The notes under the pieces were generated by a model, which did no database searches, was not told the DNA's origin, and saw only the letters and a list, made by a program, of their open reading frames with translations. This document shows positions 27,992 through 36,914 of a DNA stretch of 64,000 bases, one piece after another (position 1 is the first letter of the stretch; every line of letters begins with the position of its first letter). Source of the DNA: CAVTWS01 sp963738445 (GTDB lineage: Bacteria; Actinomycetota; Acidimicrobiia; Acidimicrobiales; SHLQ01); the NCBI GenBank assembly GCA_963738445.1, contig CAVTWS010000004.1, positions 1-64,000 of the forward strand, written 5' to 3'. The position numbers and the translations under genes are program-made.

Positions 27992-30115
27992 TCAGCCAGG
28001 CCGGTAGTCCGGGTTGGTCGTGAGCACGATCTGATCGATGGCGAAGCCATGCTCGCGAGTTCGGAGGGTGAGGCCATGCGTGCCTGCTGACAGCTGCTGC
28101 GGCTCGGTCAGCCGCACCCATCGCCACGTGTCGGTCGGCTGCTCGCCGTCATCGCCGAGAGTCAGCGGTTGCCCTTGATCTATGAGCAGCCAGGCCGAGT
28201 CGGAGCTGGCACCGCCAAGGTCGGCGGCGAAGGCCGAGGGAACGAACACCCGGGACCAGATGATGTACTCGCCGCCGTTGGAATCAATGCTGTAGGTGAC
28301 GCCATCGGTGCTAGCAGCAGGGACCGTGCCGTCGCCTGTAGGGCGAAGCCCGTTGTGGGCCTGCAGCGCCGCCGCGGGTCCCGAGTCGGTGGTCGAGGCG
28401 GAGGAGTCGCCGCTGACTGGTGCTCGTTCGACCCAGCTCGAGTCGTGGATCACCGATGGACGCTCGACGTCGATCTGGATCGTGCCGCCGATCTCCTCGT
28501 AGGTCGGTGGTAGCTCGCCGAGGGTGTTCTCGAACCAGACCACGGCGACTGATGACACGGTCAGGTCAGGAGTGAAGAAGGGGGCGGCTTCGAACTGTGG
28601 GGAGGCCCACCACTCCTCGTTGTTGGCGACGACGTCCAGGTCGCCATCGCCGTCGACGTCGGTCACGTCGACCTGATCCCACTTCTCCCCGAAGCCGGGT
28701 AAGGCCATCGTGGGGCCCGGACCCCACTTCACCGGGATCAGCTGCCAACCGCCGGTGGCGAATGGGTCGCCCCGGTTGAGCAGCAGAAAAGCGGAGGCCT
28801 TGTCGGGCGGAAGTTCGTTGCTGTCATGGATGAGCATTCCGAAGATGTCGAGGTCGCCGTCGTTGTCGAAATCGGCCAACCGGATGGGCCTCGATCGCCA
28901 GGCGATCTCGTCGGGTTTGGCAAGGGCAACGGTGTCGAAGGCGACCGGGTCCTCGCCTCGGTTGCGGAACAGGATCAAGTCCTGGTCGGTCTGGGTGACG
29001 ATGTCGGGGTCGCCGTCTCCGTCGAGATCTCCGACGGCGACGGACGGCTTGGCGTAGAACCCGTCGCTCTCGAGCAGGGTGATGCGCCGCCACTCGCCCG
29101 TTTGTTCGGTGGCGCCTTCGCCGGGGTTCTCATACCAGGCAACATCTTCGGCATCCTCGGGCGTGTCGAAGTCGGCGTTGGCGTCGACGATGTCGGCATC
29201 GCCGTCGCCATCCAGGTCGGCGAACACAAATCCGTGCCCCGATGGTGCGTCGGCATCGATGCGGTGGAACACCCACGCCGAAAGGTCGCGCCGACGGTCT
29301 GGCTCCGCTGGCGCTTCGAGCCAGCCCAGTCCGGTGAAGGTCCCATTCCCGTTCGGGCTATCGGGGTTGTCGTAGCCACCACCGCCGCCGTGCTGCCGTC
29401 CTCCGACGGTCACATCGGTCAGGCCGTCGCCATTGACGTCGTAGGCGAAAACCCAATGCGGGTGGCCCACATCGACGGTGTCGGGCACCCATCCTCCGTC
29501 GATCCAAGCTCCCGGGTCGGTGACCTGCCCAGCCGGCGGACCCCACACCAGGTGAACGCCCGGGGCGCTGCCTTCGAAGTCGACGAAGTCGGAGAAGCCG
29601 TGCGCCCCCGCGGCGTCCATGTTGCCGTCCCCGTCGAAGTCGCCGAGGGCGGTGCTCTCGGGGTTCCTGCCGTTGCCGCTTTGGAAGGGGACGGGCTTCC
29701 AGATCTCGACCGTCGGCCACGAGCTGCGCACGTCGCTCTCGCCTGCGGGGTGGAGCGCCAGGATCCACCGTTGGTCGAACTCGTAGTTGGTCACGTAGTC
29801 GCGGTGACCGTCGTCGTTGACATCTGCGGCGCCGAGCGCGTTCGCTCCCCGATAGCGGCCGTCGATCGGATGCATCGGCCACGCGTCGGTGTTGACGACC
29901 GTGATCGGATCCGCGCCGGTGCTGGTCGTCGGCGCCACCGCGCCGGTGCTGGTCGTCGGCGCCACCGCGCCGGTGCTGGTCGTCGGCGCCACCGCGCCGG
30001 TGCTGGTCGTCGGCGCCGGATCCGCCGAGTCGCTCCGCTCGTCGCTCGTACACCCTCCGGTGAAGACCAGCGCGCCGATGAGTGTCATCGCCCACTTCTC
30101 TCCACGACACCGCAC
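27992..30115 (-). CDS. FG-GAP/VCBS-repeat surface lipoprotein
   Basis: 707-residue exported lipoprotein. MRCRGEKWAMTLIGALVFTGGC gives a short basic start, a hydrophobic core and lipobox FTGGC. A linker of four repeats of APTTSTGAV follows. The main body holds about six calcium-binding DxDGDGxxD-type repeats, e.g. ALGDFDGDGNMDAAG, FADLDGDGDADIVDANAD, GDLDGDGDPDIVT, LADFDNDGDLDIFG and DVDGDGDLDVVANN, consistent with an FG-GAP beta-propeller. The C-terminal part is a beta-sandwich-like segment (YIIWSRVFVPSAFAADLG) resembling carbohydrate-binding modules. Likely cell-surface binding or adhesion; the ligand is unknown. Confidence 0.85.
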   Translation of the reverse strand: MRCRGEKWAMTLIGALVFTGGCTSDERSDSADPAPTTSTGAVAPTTSTGAVAPTTSTGAVAPTTSTGADPITVVNTDAWPMHPIDGRYRGANALGAADVNDDGHRDYVTNYEFDQRWILALHPAGESDVRSSWPTVEIWKPVPFQSGNGRNPESTALGDFDGDGNMDAAGAHGFSDFVDFEGSAPGVHLVWGPPAGQVTDPGAWIDGGWVPDTVDVGHPHWVFAYDVNGDGLTDVTVGGRQHGGGGGYDNPDSPNGNGTFTGLGWLEAPAEPDRRRDLSAWVFHRIDADAPSGHGFVFADLDGDGDADIVDANADFDTPEDAEDVAWYENPGEGATEQTGEWRRITLLESDGFYAKPSVAVGDLDGDGDPDIVTQTDQDLILFRNRGEDPVAFDTVALAKPDEIAWRSRPIRLADFDNDGDLDIFGMLIHDSNELPPDKASAFLLLNRGDPFATGGWQLIPVKWGPGPTMALPGFGEKWDQVDVTDVDGDGDLDVVANNEEWWASPQFEAAPFFTPDLTVSSVAVVWFENTLGELPPTYEEIGGTIQIDVERPSVIHDSSWVERAPVSGDSSASTTDSGPAAALQAHNGLRPTGDGTVPAASTDGVTYSIDSNGGEYIIWSRVFVPSAFAADLGGASSDSAWLLIDQGQPLTLGDDGEQPTDTWRWVRLTEPQQLSAGTHGLTLRTREHGFAIDQIVLTTNPDYRPG
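29913..30017 (-). repeat. 27-base coding tandem repeat (about 3.9 units)
   Basis: Identical units (GCGCCGGTGCTGGTCGTCGG plus CGCCACC on the plus strand) encode the Ala-Pro-Thr-Thr-Ser-Thr-Gly-Ala-Val linker of the FG-GAP lipoprotein. The copies are exact, suggesting recent slippage or recombination; unit number probably varies between strains. Confidence 0.9.
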
Positions 30116-30217
30116 GCGACATCCCCTCCCTCAGCTCCTCGAAACCCTGAGAATATCCGTGAGGTTCGAGGTTTTCGACTCGACGATGTTGACAACGCGG
30201 AGCCGGGACGCGATCGA

Positions 30218-30262
30218 GCCCGGCGCCGGGCACCTACAGGAGAGAGGTGTCCGGTGCCGGGC
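30218..30262 (-). terminator. Hairpin terminator downstream of glnA
   Basis: 18-bp arms (30218-30235 and 30245-30262) pair with only two G-U type mismatches around a nine-base loop, 54 bases beyond the glnA stop on its strand. Confidence 0.7.
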
Positions 30263-30315
30263 CCGATGGGGGAACCGACGAGGCCCGCGGGCCCGGTGTG
30301 TTCAGGTAATCAGGA

Positions 30316-31743
30316 TCAGATGCTGTAGTAGAGCTGGAACTCCATCGGGTGAGGACGGAGCTTCACCGCATCGATCTCCTCGTGCTTGAGCTCGAGGTAG
30401 CTGTTGATCAGAGGCTCACCGAACACATCGCCGACCAGCAGGAACTCGTGGTCGGCCTCCAGCGCGGCGAGCGACTCCTCGAGCGACCCGGGCACGGTGG
30501 GCACGCCCGCCTTCTCCTCGGGCGGAAGGTCGTAGATGTTCTTGTCGAGCGGCTCACCCGGATCGATCTTGTTGTTGATGCCGTCGAGACCGGCCATGAG
30601 CATGGCCGCGAAGGCCAGGTACGGGTTGGCCGACGGGTCGGGGCAGCGGAACTCGATGCGCTTGGCCTTCGGGCTGCTCGTCAGGAGCGGGATCCGGATG
30701 GCCGCCGAGCGGTTGCGCTGCGAGTAGGCCAGGTTCACCGGCGCCTCGTACCCCGGCACCAGGCGTTTGTAGCTGTTGGTGGTCGGGGCCGCGAACGCCA
30801 GGATCGCCGCGGCGTGCTTGAGGAGCCCGCCGATGTACCACTTGGCCAGGTCGGAGAGCTGGGCGTACCCGGACTCGTCGAAGAACAGCGGCTCGCCGTT
30901 CGCCCACAGCGACTGGTGCGTGTGCATACCCGAGCCGTTGTCACCGAAGATCGGCTTGGGCATGAAGGTCGCGGACTTGCCGTGCATGGCCGCGACCTGC
31001 TTGATCACGTACTTGTAGAGCTGGACCTTGTCGCCCATGGCCAACACGTCGTCGAAGCGCATGTCGATCTCGGCCTGGCCGGCGGTGCCGACCTCGTGAT
31101 GCTGGACCTCGATCTCGATCCCGACGGACTCGAGCGCCACGACCATCTCCGAGCGGAGGTCCTGCTGGCTGTCGAGCGGGGGCAGCGGGAAGTAGCCGCC
31201 CTTGAACGGGATGCGGTGGCCAGAGTTGAGCGAGCCGTCCTGGTTCCGCTCCTCGCCCCAGCCCCAGGGTGCCTCGGACGATTCGATCGAGAACCCGGCG
31301 CTGTGGGGATGGTTGGCGATCGACACCCCGTCGAAGATGAAGAACTCGGCCTCGGGACCGAAGTACGCGGTGTCGGCGATGCCGGTCGACTTCATGTAGT
31401 CGACGGCACGGGTGACGACGCCGCGGGGGTCCTTGGCGTACATCTCGCCGGTCGCCGGATCCTTCACGTCGGCGACGAGCACCAAGGTCTTGCGGGCCAT
31501 GAAGGGATCGATGAACACCGAGTTGGGGTCGGCGACGATCAACATGTCGGATGCGTCGATGGTCTGGAAGCCCCTTATCGAGGAACCATCGAATCCCAGG
31601 CCGTCGGAGAAGACCGACTCCTGGAGCATGTGGATCGGCATCGAGTAGTGATGCTGCAGACCGGGGACATCGGTGAACCGGATGTCCCAGAACTCACAGC
31701 CTTCGCTAGCAGCGAGGTCGAGGACCTCCTTGGGTGTGGTCAC
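30316..31743 (-). CDS. glnA: Glutamine synthetase, type I (GlnA)
   Basis: Makes glutamine from glutamate, ammonia and ATP; cytoplasmic dodecamer and main ammonia-assimilation enzyme. 475 residues from the GTG at 31743, with AGGAG upstream; a longer open frame upstream is a shadow. The beta-Grasp segment has FDGSSIRGFQ; the catalytic domain shows YFGPEAEFFIFD, GSGMHTHQSLW, NSYKRLVPGYEAPVN and RIEFRCPDPSANPYLA. The adenylylation loop KNIYDLPPEE places the target tyrosine at about residue 404, and the adenylyltransferase GlnE is encoded at 36915. The divergent upstream region holds 11-base-spaced repeats that may bind the GlnR-like regulator. Confidence 0.96.
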   Translation of the reverse strand: MTTPKEVLDLAASEGCEFWDIRFTDVPGLQHHYSMPIHMLQESVFSDGLGFDGSSIRGFQTIDASDMLIVADPNSVFIDPFMARKTLVLVADVKDPATGEMYAKDPRGVVTRAVDYMKSTGIADTAYFGPEAEFFIFDGVSIANHPHSAGFSIESSEAPWGWGEERNQDGSLNSGHRIPFKGGYFPLPPLDSQQDLRSEMVVALESVGIEIEVQHHEVGTAGQAEIDMRFDDVLAMGDKVQLYKYVIKQVAAMHGKSATFMPKPIFGDNGSGMHTHQSLWANGEPLFFDESGYAQLSDLAKWYIGGLLKHAAAILAFAAPTTNSYKRLVPGYEAPVNLAYSQRNRSAAIRIPLLTSSPKAKRIEFRCPDPSANPYLAFAAMLMAGLDGINNKIDPGEPLDKNIYDLPPEEKAGVPTVPGSLEESLAALEADHEFLLVGDVFGEPLINSYLELKHEEIDAVKLRPHPMEFQLYYSI

Positions 31744-31820
31744 GGGAGCACTCCTCTTTTTTCTGTTGGGAGGTGACGGCGACACGCTCGCAGCGGCCGA
31801 TTTCACGACCATTGCACCAT

Positions 31821-31839
31821 TGTGAACGGCGTGTGAACG
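31821..31839. promoter_or_regulatory. Putative GlnR-type site: TGTGAACG direct repeats with 11-base period
   Basis: TGTGAACG at 31821-31828 and again at 31832-31839, in the 177-base region between the divergent glnA and second glutamine synthetase gene. Read on the glnA strand this is GTTCAC, then 11 bases on, GTTCAC. Known GlnR boxes are direct repeats with an 11-base period built around A-C steps. A GlnR-like protein is encoded 1.4 kb away. Confidence 0.45.
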
Positions 31840-31920
31840 AGCCCGGAGTCCCCTTCCGGCCTCGGGGGCAGCCCCGCATACTCGTGTCGGAGACCCACTC
31901 CTCCGGCGAGAAAAGGCGAT

Positions 31921-33234
31921 GTGACGACCATGAGCCGCCAGCATGACTACGTGCTCCGCACCGTCGAGGAGAGAGGCGTCCGCCTCATCCGCCTCTGGTT
32001 CACCGATGTGCTGGGCCAGCTCAAGTCGGTCGCCATCTCTCCGGCCGAGCTCGAGGTGGTGTTCGACGAGGGCCTGCAGTTCGACGGCTCGGCGATCGAC
32101 GGCTTCAGCCGTGTCCAAGAGGACGACGTGCTGGCCCGACCCGATCCCGGCACCTTCGAGCTGTTGCCGTGGGCCCGGTCCGACGAGCCGTCGGGCTTCA
32201 TGTTCTGCGACATCGAGAACCTCGACGGCACACCGTTCGAAGGCGATCCCCGCCAGGTGCTGCGCCGCAACCTCCAACGCGCCCACGCCCAGGGGTTCGA
32301 GTTCTTCACCGCCCCCGAGGTCGAGTACTTCTACTTCCAGTCCGGCGACGCCGCCCACACCCCGCAACCGCTCGACCGGGCGTCCTACTTCGACCTCACC
32401 ACGTCGGACATCTCGAACGACCTGCGCAAGGCCACGCTGCACACGCTCGAGGCGCTCAGCATCCCGATCGAGTACGCCTTCCACGAGGACAGCCCGTCCC
32501 AGCACGAGATCGATCTGCAGTACACCGACGCGCTCAGCATGGCCGACAACCTCATGACCCTGCGCCTCGTCGTGCGCAAGGTGGCGGCCGAGCGGGGCGT
32601 CCACGCCACGTTCATGCCCAAGCCGCTCAACAACGTGCAGGGTTCGGGCATGCACACCCACCTGTCGCTGTTCCGGAACGGCTCCAACGTGTTCCACGAC
32701 GCCGACGACGTCACCGGGCTCTCGGCCACGGGCCGCTCGTTCGTGGCCGGCCTCCTCACCCATGCCCGGGAGATCACCGCCGTCACCAACCAGCTCATCA
32801 ACTCGTACAAACGCCTGAACGAGGGCTACGAGGCCCCGCAGGTGATCTCGTGGGCCCGGTCCAACCGGTCGGCCCTGGTGCGGGTACCGCTGCCGAAGAA
32901 GGGCAAGGCGGAATCGGCCCGGGTCGAGTACCGGGCCATCGACTCGGCCTGCAACCCGTACCTGGCCTTCTCCCTGCTGCTGGCCGCCGGGCTCCGTGGC
33001 ATCGAGGAGGGCTACGAGCTGCCCGCCGAAGCCTCGGGGAATCTCGAGGGGATGCGGCCGCTGCCGATGTCGCTCAACGAGTCGCTCGACGACATGGAGA
33101 AGTCGGATCTGGTTCGCGAAACGCTCGGTGATCACATCTTCGAGTGGTTCCTCCGCAACCGGCGGGCCGAGTACGCGGACTATCGCCGCACCGTCACTCA
33201 GTTCGAGCTCGACCGCTACCTCTCGCTCTGGTAG
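31921..33234 (+). CDS. Second type I glutamine synthetase (GlnA2-like)
   Basis: 437 residues, starting GTG at 31921 (ATG three codons later is the alternative) and divergent from glnA. Family motifs are present: LQFDGSAIDGFSRVQEDD, FFTAPEVEYFYF, GSGMHTHLSLF, NSYKRLNEGYEAPQVISW, RVEYRAIDSACNPYLAF. The position matching the adenylylation loop reads GYELPAEAS, keeping a tyrosine but with altered surroundings. In actinobacteria, GlnA2 to GlnA4 paralogues include ordinary synthetases and gamma-glutamyl-polyamine synthetases, so the substrate is open. It is followed by the GlnR-like regulator 26 bases on, likely as one operon. Confidence 0.92.
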   Translation: MTTMSRQHDYVLRTVEERGVRLIRLWFTDVLGQLKSVAISPAELEVVFDEGLQFDGSAIDGFSRVQEDDVLARPDPGTFELLPWARSDEPSGFMFCDIENLDGTPFEGDPRQVLRRNLQRAHAQGFEFFTAPEVEYFYFQSGDAAHTPQPLDRASYFDLTTSDISNDLRKATLHTLEALSIPIEYAFHEDSPSQHEIDLQYTDALSMADNLMTLRLVVRKVAAERGVHATFMPKPLNNVQGSGMHTHLSLFRNGSNVFHDADDVTGLSATGRSFVAGLLTHAREITAVTNQLINSYKRLNEGYEAPQVISWARSNRSALVRVPLPKKGKAESARVEYRAIDSACNPYLAFSLLLAAGLRGIEEGYELPAEASGNLEGMRPLPMSLNESLDDMEKSDLVRETLGDHIFEWFLRNRRAEYADYRRTVTQFELDRYLSLW

Positions 33235-33260
33235 TCCCCTTCGGTCACACTGGAGCCACC

Positions 33261-33941
33261 GTGGAACCCCTGCTCGTCTATCCCGATCCTCCCCCGCCGG
33301 AGCTGGCCCAGTGCCTCGACCTGGCCGGGTGGACCTGGAAGGCCGTCGGCGTTCCGTCGTTGGTCGATCGCGAGGAACCTGATGGGGGCTGGTCCGGCGC
33401 GGTGATCATGGCCGACAAGGACCCCGATGGGGCCTTTGCCGTGTGCCGGGCGATCCGGGCCCGTGACCGCAAGCTGAGCCCGGTGATCCTCATGGTCAAC
33501 GGCGCGCAGCTCCGTGATCTGCAGTTTCGCGACGAGTTGTTCGACGACTTCCAGCTCACCCCGTTCCACCCGGCCGAGCTCGAGGCCCGGCTCCGTCACG
33601 GACTCGTGCGCACCGGCCAGGGCGGCAACCCGGAATTGGTCGAGCACGGTCCCCTCGTCCTGAACGTCGAGACCTACCAGGCGGCCATCGACGGGAACCC
33701 GCTCGACCTCACGTACATGGAGTACGAGCTGCTCCGATTCCTGGCCACCCATCCGGGCAAGGTCTTCACCCGCGAGACCCTGCTCTCGCGGGTCTGGGGC
33801 TACGACTACTTCGGCGGCGCCCGCACCGTCGACGTCCACATCCGGCGGCTCCGGGCCAAGATGGGCGAGGAGTACGCCAACCTGATCCAGACGGTGCGCT
33901 CGGTCGGCTACAGCTTCGGCCAGTCCCGCTGGGCCCCCTGA
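33261..33941 (+). CDS. GlnR-like orphan response regulator (OmpR family)
   Basis: 226 residues from the GTG at 33261. The C-terminal winged helix is clear: LDLTYMEYELLRFLATHPGK, TRETLLSRVWGYDYFGGART, VDVHIRRLRAKMGEEYANLI and VRSVGYSF. The N-terminal receiver-like domain (SGAVIMADKDPDGAFAVCRA) is divergent and lacks the usual acidic pocket and conserved switch pattern, as in actinobacterial GlnR, which works without a partner kinase as the global nitrogen regulator. No kinase gene is adjacent. Lying between a glutamine synthetase and glnE, it most likely controls nitrogen genes, including those here. Confidence 0.8.
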   Translation: MEPLLVYPDPPPPELAQCLDLAGWTWKAVGVPSLVDREEPDGGWSGAVIMADKDPDGAFAVCRAIRARDRKLSPVILMVNGAQLRDLQFRDELFDDFQLTPFHPAELEARLRHGLVRTGQGGNPELVEHGPLVLNVETYQAAIDGNPLDLTYMEYELLRFLATHPGKVFTRETLLSRVWGYDYFGGARTVDVHIRRLRAKMGEEYANLIQTVRSVGYSFGQSRWAP

Positions 33942-34002
33942 GCGGTAGCGATCCGGCAGGGTAGTGTCACCGTGGACCCGACGAGGGGCACGAAGGGGAA
34001 CG

Positions 34003-35040
34003 ATGGCGATCGATCTTTCCGGTGGGTTGAGCGACGACCTCGAGTTCGTCTTCACCGAGCAGCCGGACGAACCCGACATGCACGAGTCGATGAACGCCTG
34101 GATCTGGGACGATGGCGTCGAGTTCGGTATGCCCCGCATCGGGGTGGAGGCGGTCGGCCGCCAGTGGGAGACCCACGAGATCCAGATCAACGTGGCGTTC
34201 GCCGACGGCCGGATCTTCAACGTCCTCAGGTCTGCGCCGATCCACGACAAGCTCGACTCCGCCGGTCGGCCCCGGGTGCTCGGTGCCGGACCGCTGTCGT
34301 TCGAGGTCGTCGAACCGTACGGGCATCTGCGCATGCGAGTGTCGGGCGAGGCAGCGGCGACCACCGTCGAGGCTCAGATGAACGGCGCGTTCCCCGGCCA
34401 GGGAGAACGGGTGCCGATCGAGATCGAGGTCGATCTCCGACCCGCGGTGCCGCCGTTCATGAACGGCACGCTGTTGGCCGATGCCCAACGGGCGCTCGAC
34501 AACCAGGCGGAGCGTGACCTCCTGGGTCACCCGTGGCGCTTCGAGCAGCTGTGCCGGGCGACCGGCCACCTCCGGGTGGGCGACGAGTCCCACCAGATCG
34601 ACGGGGCGGCGAACCGGATCCGGCGCCAGAGCATCCGTCGAACCGCCACGCTTCGCGGCCACGCCTGGCAGGCGGCGCTGTTCCCGAGCGGCCGGGGCTT
34701 CGGCTACATCGCGTTCCCACCTCGCACCGACGGTCTGGTCACCTACAACGAGGGGTACGTCTTCGAGGGCGACGGTGAGCTGATCCCGATCCGGGTGGTG
34801 CAGGCGCCGTGGCTCGAGACGCTCACCGCCCGCGGCGAGAGCGTGTCGTGCGTGCTCGAGGCCGAGGACGGCCGCTCGTTCGCCATCGGCGCCGAGACGG
34901 TGGTCTCGACGTTCATGGTGATGCCCCCCGATCTGGGCGGCGGCCTGCAGCTGCACCAGGCAATCGCCCGCTACACCTGGGACGGCGAAACGGCCAACGG
35001 CATGCTCGAACGGTCGAGCCCACCGACCAGCCTGAGCTGA
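34003..35040 (+). CDS. DUF7064/DUF7065-like conserved protein of unknown function
   Basis: 345 residues from the ATG at 34003, with AAGGGG just upstream. Beta-rich, with conserved-looking blocks MAIDLSGGLSDDLEFVFTEQ, ESMNAWIWDDGVEFGMPRIG, RVLGAGPLSFEVVEPYGHLR, RQSIRRTATLRGHAWQAALF and GRGFGYIAFPPRTDG. The pattern resembles lipocalin/CrtC-like two-barrel proteins grouped as DUF7064 and DUF7065, many of which lie near steroid or lipid genes. It follows the GlnR-like gene by 61 bases. The family call is from memory of such sequences and no reaction is proposed. Confidence 0.6.
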   Translation: MAIDLSGGLSDDLEFVFTEQPDEPDMHESMNAWIWDDGVEFGMPRIGVEAVGRQWETHEIQINVAFADGRIFNVLRSAPIHDKLDSAGRPRVLGAGPLSFEVVEPYGHLRMRVSGEAAATTVEAQMNGAFPGQGERVPIEIEVDLRPAVPPFMNGTLLADAQRALDNQAERDLLGHPWRFEQLCRATGHLRVGDESHQIDGAANRIRRQSIRRTATLRGHAWQAALFPSGRGFGYIAFPPRTDGLVTYNEGYVFEGDGELIPIRVVQAPWLETLTARGESVSCVLEAEDGRSFAIGAETVVSTFMVMPPDLGGGLQLHQAIARYTWDGETANGMLERSSPPTSLS

Positions 35041-35064
35041 CCAGGGCCGCTCGCGACCAGCGGG

Positions 35065-35232
35065 CTACGACGGGAGGTTCGACAGGGCGAGCAGCTCGCT
35101 GCCCTCGTGGGCGGCGTCGACATCACCCTTGATCAGCGCGCCGAGCAATGCCGCCAAAGCGGCCATGCTCATCAGGAACAGCACGGGGAACACCAGCACG
35201 AGGAGCACGATGATGACGACGGTTCCAGCCAC
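35065..35232 (-). CDS. Small membrane protein, 55 residues
   Basis: GTG start at 35232, stop TAG at 35065. It encodes one long hydrophobic stretch, MAGTVVIIVLLVLVFPVLFL followed by MSMAALAALLGALIKGDV, then a short acidic tail DAAHEGSELLALSNLPS. The layout (one or two membrane helices plus acidic tail) is shared by small proteins in related actinobacteria. Codon usage matches the neighbours. Function unknown. Confidence 0.6.
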   Translation of the reverse strand: MAGTVVIIVLLVLVFPVLFLMSMAALAALLGALIKGDVDAAHEGSELLALSNLPS

Positions 35233-35256
35233 GACACGAGTCTAGGCGAGCGGCGC

Positions 35257-36448
35257 ATGTGGGTCAGAACCGGCCAGCCGAGGCACGTCGCCGTGATCGC
35301 CCTCGTCGCCTTCTCCCTGGTCTTCGGAGCGGTCGCCATCGCCACCTTGGCTCACGACGGCGGGGCTCCGGCTCCGGAGCAGGGCACCTCGACGTCATCA
35401 ACCGTCGCCGTCGACACGCACCCTTCGGGTGAGGCCGAATCGACGAGCGCGAATCCCGTCCCCGGGGAGCCCGACCCCTCCGTTGCGACCACCACCCTTG
35501 TCGCCGACACACCGTCGGCGAGCTCGGGGTGTGGCGCCTACCTCCTCGGAGAGCGCGCAACGGGTGGTGACGTTCGTCTCGGCCCTTTCGGGCCCGTGCA
35601 GGCTGAGGATGTGCTGATCAGCACTGGGGCTCGCGTGGGTGTGGTTCGGGGCGGTAGCTACGTCGGCGATGTCGCTGAGGGCGGCCTGTGGGACGCCCAG
35701 CATGACGTCACCGGCGGGTTGGTCGTGCACAACAATTCCGGGATCGTGCACCTTCGCAGCAACGGCAGCTCGGTGACTCTGGCCACCGATGTTCCGTTGG
35801 CGGAGGGTTCCGCCGAGAATTTGGAGGCTCCTCGATGTCGCCGGCATTCGCGGGGAAGCGACTGCGGTTCTCCTCAGGACACGGTTGTCCGATGGTCGCG
35901 AGGAGCCGGCCGTGATCGTGCTGGTGTCGCTCGTCGATGGGCGGGCCGCCGACCTGCCGATCACGAGCGGAGGCGCGGTTCTGACGGGCGGTTGGGATGG
36001 CGAGGCCCTCGTATTCGTCGACGGCCCCGGCCCCGAAGGCGGCGACGGTACCGGGGCATTGCGCATCCGGAGGGTCGGCCTCGACGGGACGGAACTTGAG
36101 GCCGGCTGGAATCGCTGGATGAAGCTCGATGGATCGCGATGGTTGTTCACCGCCGTCGGAGCAGGCCGAGTGGCAGTCGCGACGATGTCGTGGGCCCGCG
36201 ATCCTCAGGTCGACCAGCGGATCGTCGAGCTCGAGGTGATCGAAACCACCACCGGTGTGACGACCTTTGAGCAGCAGCTGACGATCGACCCCATCGAGCT
36301 CCCACGGATCGCGCTGGGCCCGGATCACCTGTTCGTGACCATCGCCCCCTACAGCGAGACCGTTACCCAGTCCTGCACGACAGCGATCGATCTCACCTCA
36401 GGAACCGCGACCGAACTCGGCCTCAGTGGCTGGGTGACGAGCGACTGA
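35257..36448 (+). CDS. Membrane-anchored hypothetical protein with beta-propeller-like exterior (one frameshift)
   Basis: The ATG at 35257 gives MWVRTGQPRHVAVIALVAFS and VFGAVAIATLAHDGG, one N-terminal membrane segment. A Thr/Ser/Pro-rich linker follows, then repeated beta strands (DVRLGPFGPVQAEDVLISTG). An indel near 35825 moves the rest into another frame, LLDVAGIRGEATAVLLRTRL and onward to SGWVTSD at 36448. Joined length is about 397 codons. This is one of only a few frameshifts in the right part of the window. No domain recognised; probably an outside-facing protein. Confidence 0.6.
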
Positions 36449-36450
36449 CC

Positions 36451-36798
36451 TCAACGCGGCTTGTGCGCCCAGCCCTCGATCTCCATGAGTCCGCCCATGG
36501 GAAGTCCGGCGACGGCGATGGTGGAGCGGGCCGGGCGAGCTTCGCCGAACTCCTCGACGTAGATGGCGTTCATGGCGGCGAACTGGTCCATGTCGGTGAG
36601 GAACACGTTCGTCTTCACCAGATCCTCGAGACCGGCGCCCTCGGTCGCCAGCAGCGCCCGCAGGTTCGTGATCGCCAGCCGGACCTGCTCCTCGAACGTG
36701 TCGGCCAACACGCCGTCGACCTGGCCGAGTTGCCCCGAGACGGCCAGGAAGTCACCGGCCCGGACGATCGGCGTGTAGGGACCCACGGGTTTGGTCAT
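36451..36798 (-). CDS. RidA family (YjgF/YER057c) enamine/imine deaminase
   Basis: Intact 115-residue trimeric-type RidA protein. Members hydrolyse reactive 2-aminoacrylate and related imines released by PLP enzymes. The key arginine is present in ARSTIAVAGLP (Arg91), and the C-terminal MEIEGWAHKPR carries the matching glutamate (Glu108). It converges with the preceding gene two bases apart, and its promoter region faces glnE. Confidence 0.88.
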   Translation of the reverse strand: MTKPVGPYTPIVRAGDFLAVSGQLGQVDGVLADTFEEQVRLAITNLRALLATEGAGLEDLVKTNVFLTDMDQFAAMNAIYVEEFGEARPARSTIAVAGLPMGGLMEIEGWAHKPR

Positions 36799-36914
36799 GT
36801 CGTCACCTCATCCGGCCCCCTCGCGGAGTTGCCGGCTCGTCGCGGACATCTCGATCCTGGCACGCTGAAACCACCGGCGACCACCGGGCCCACCACTCGC
36901 AGAGAGCGTGCACG

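Noticed and set aside
30316..33135. Minus-strand open frame of about 940 codons containing glnA
   Set aside because: Only the part from the GTG at 31743 is glnA; the upstream part is antisense to the second glutamine synthetase.
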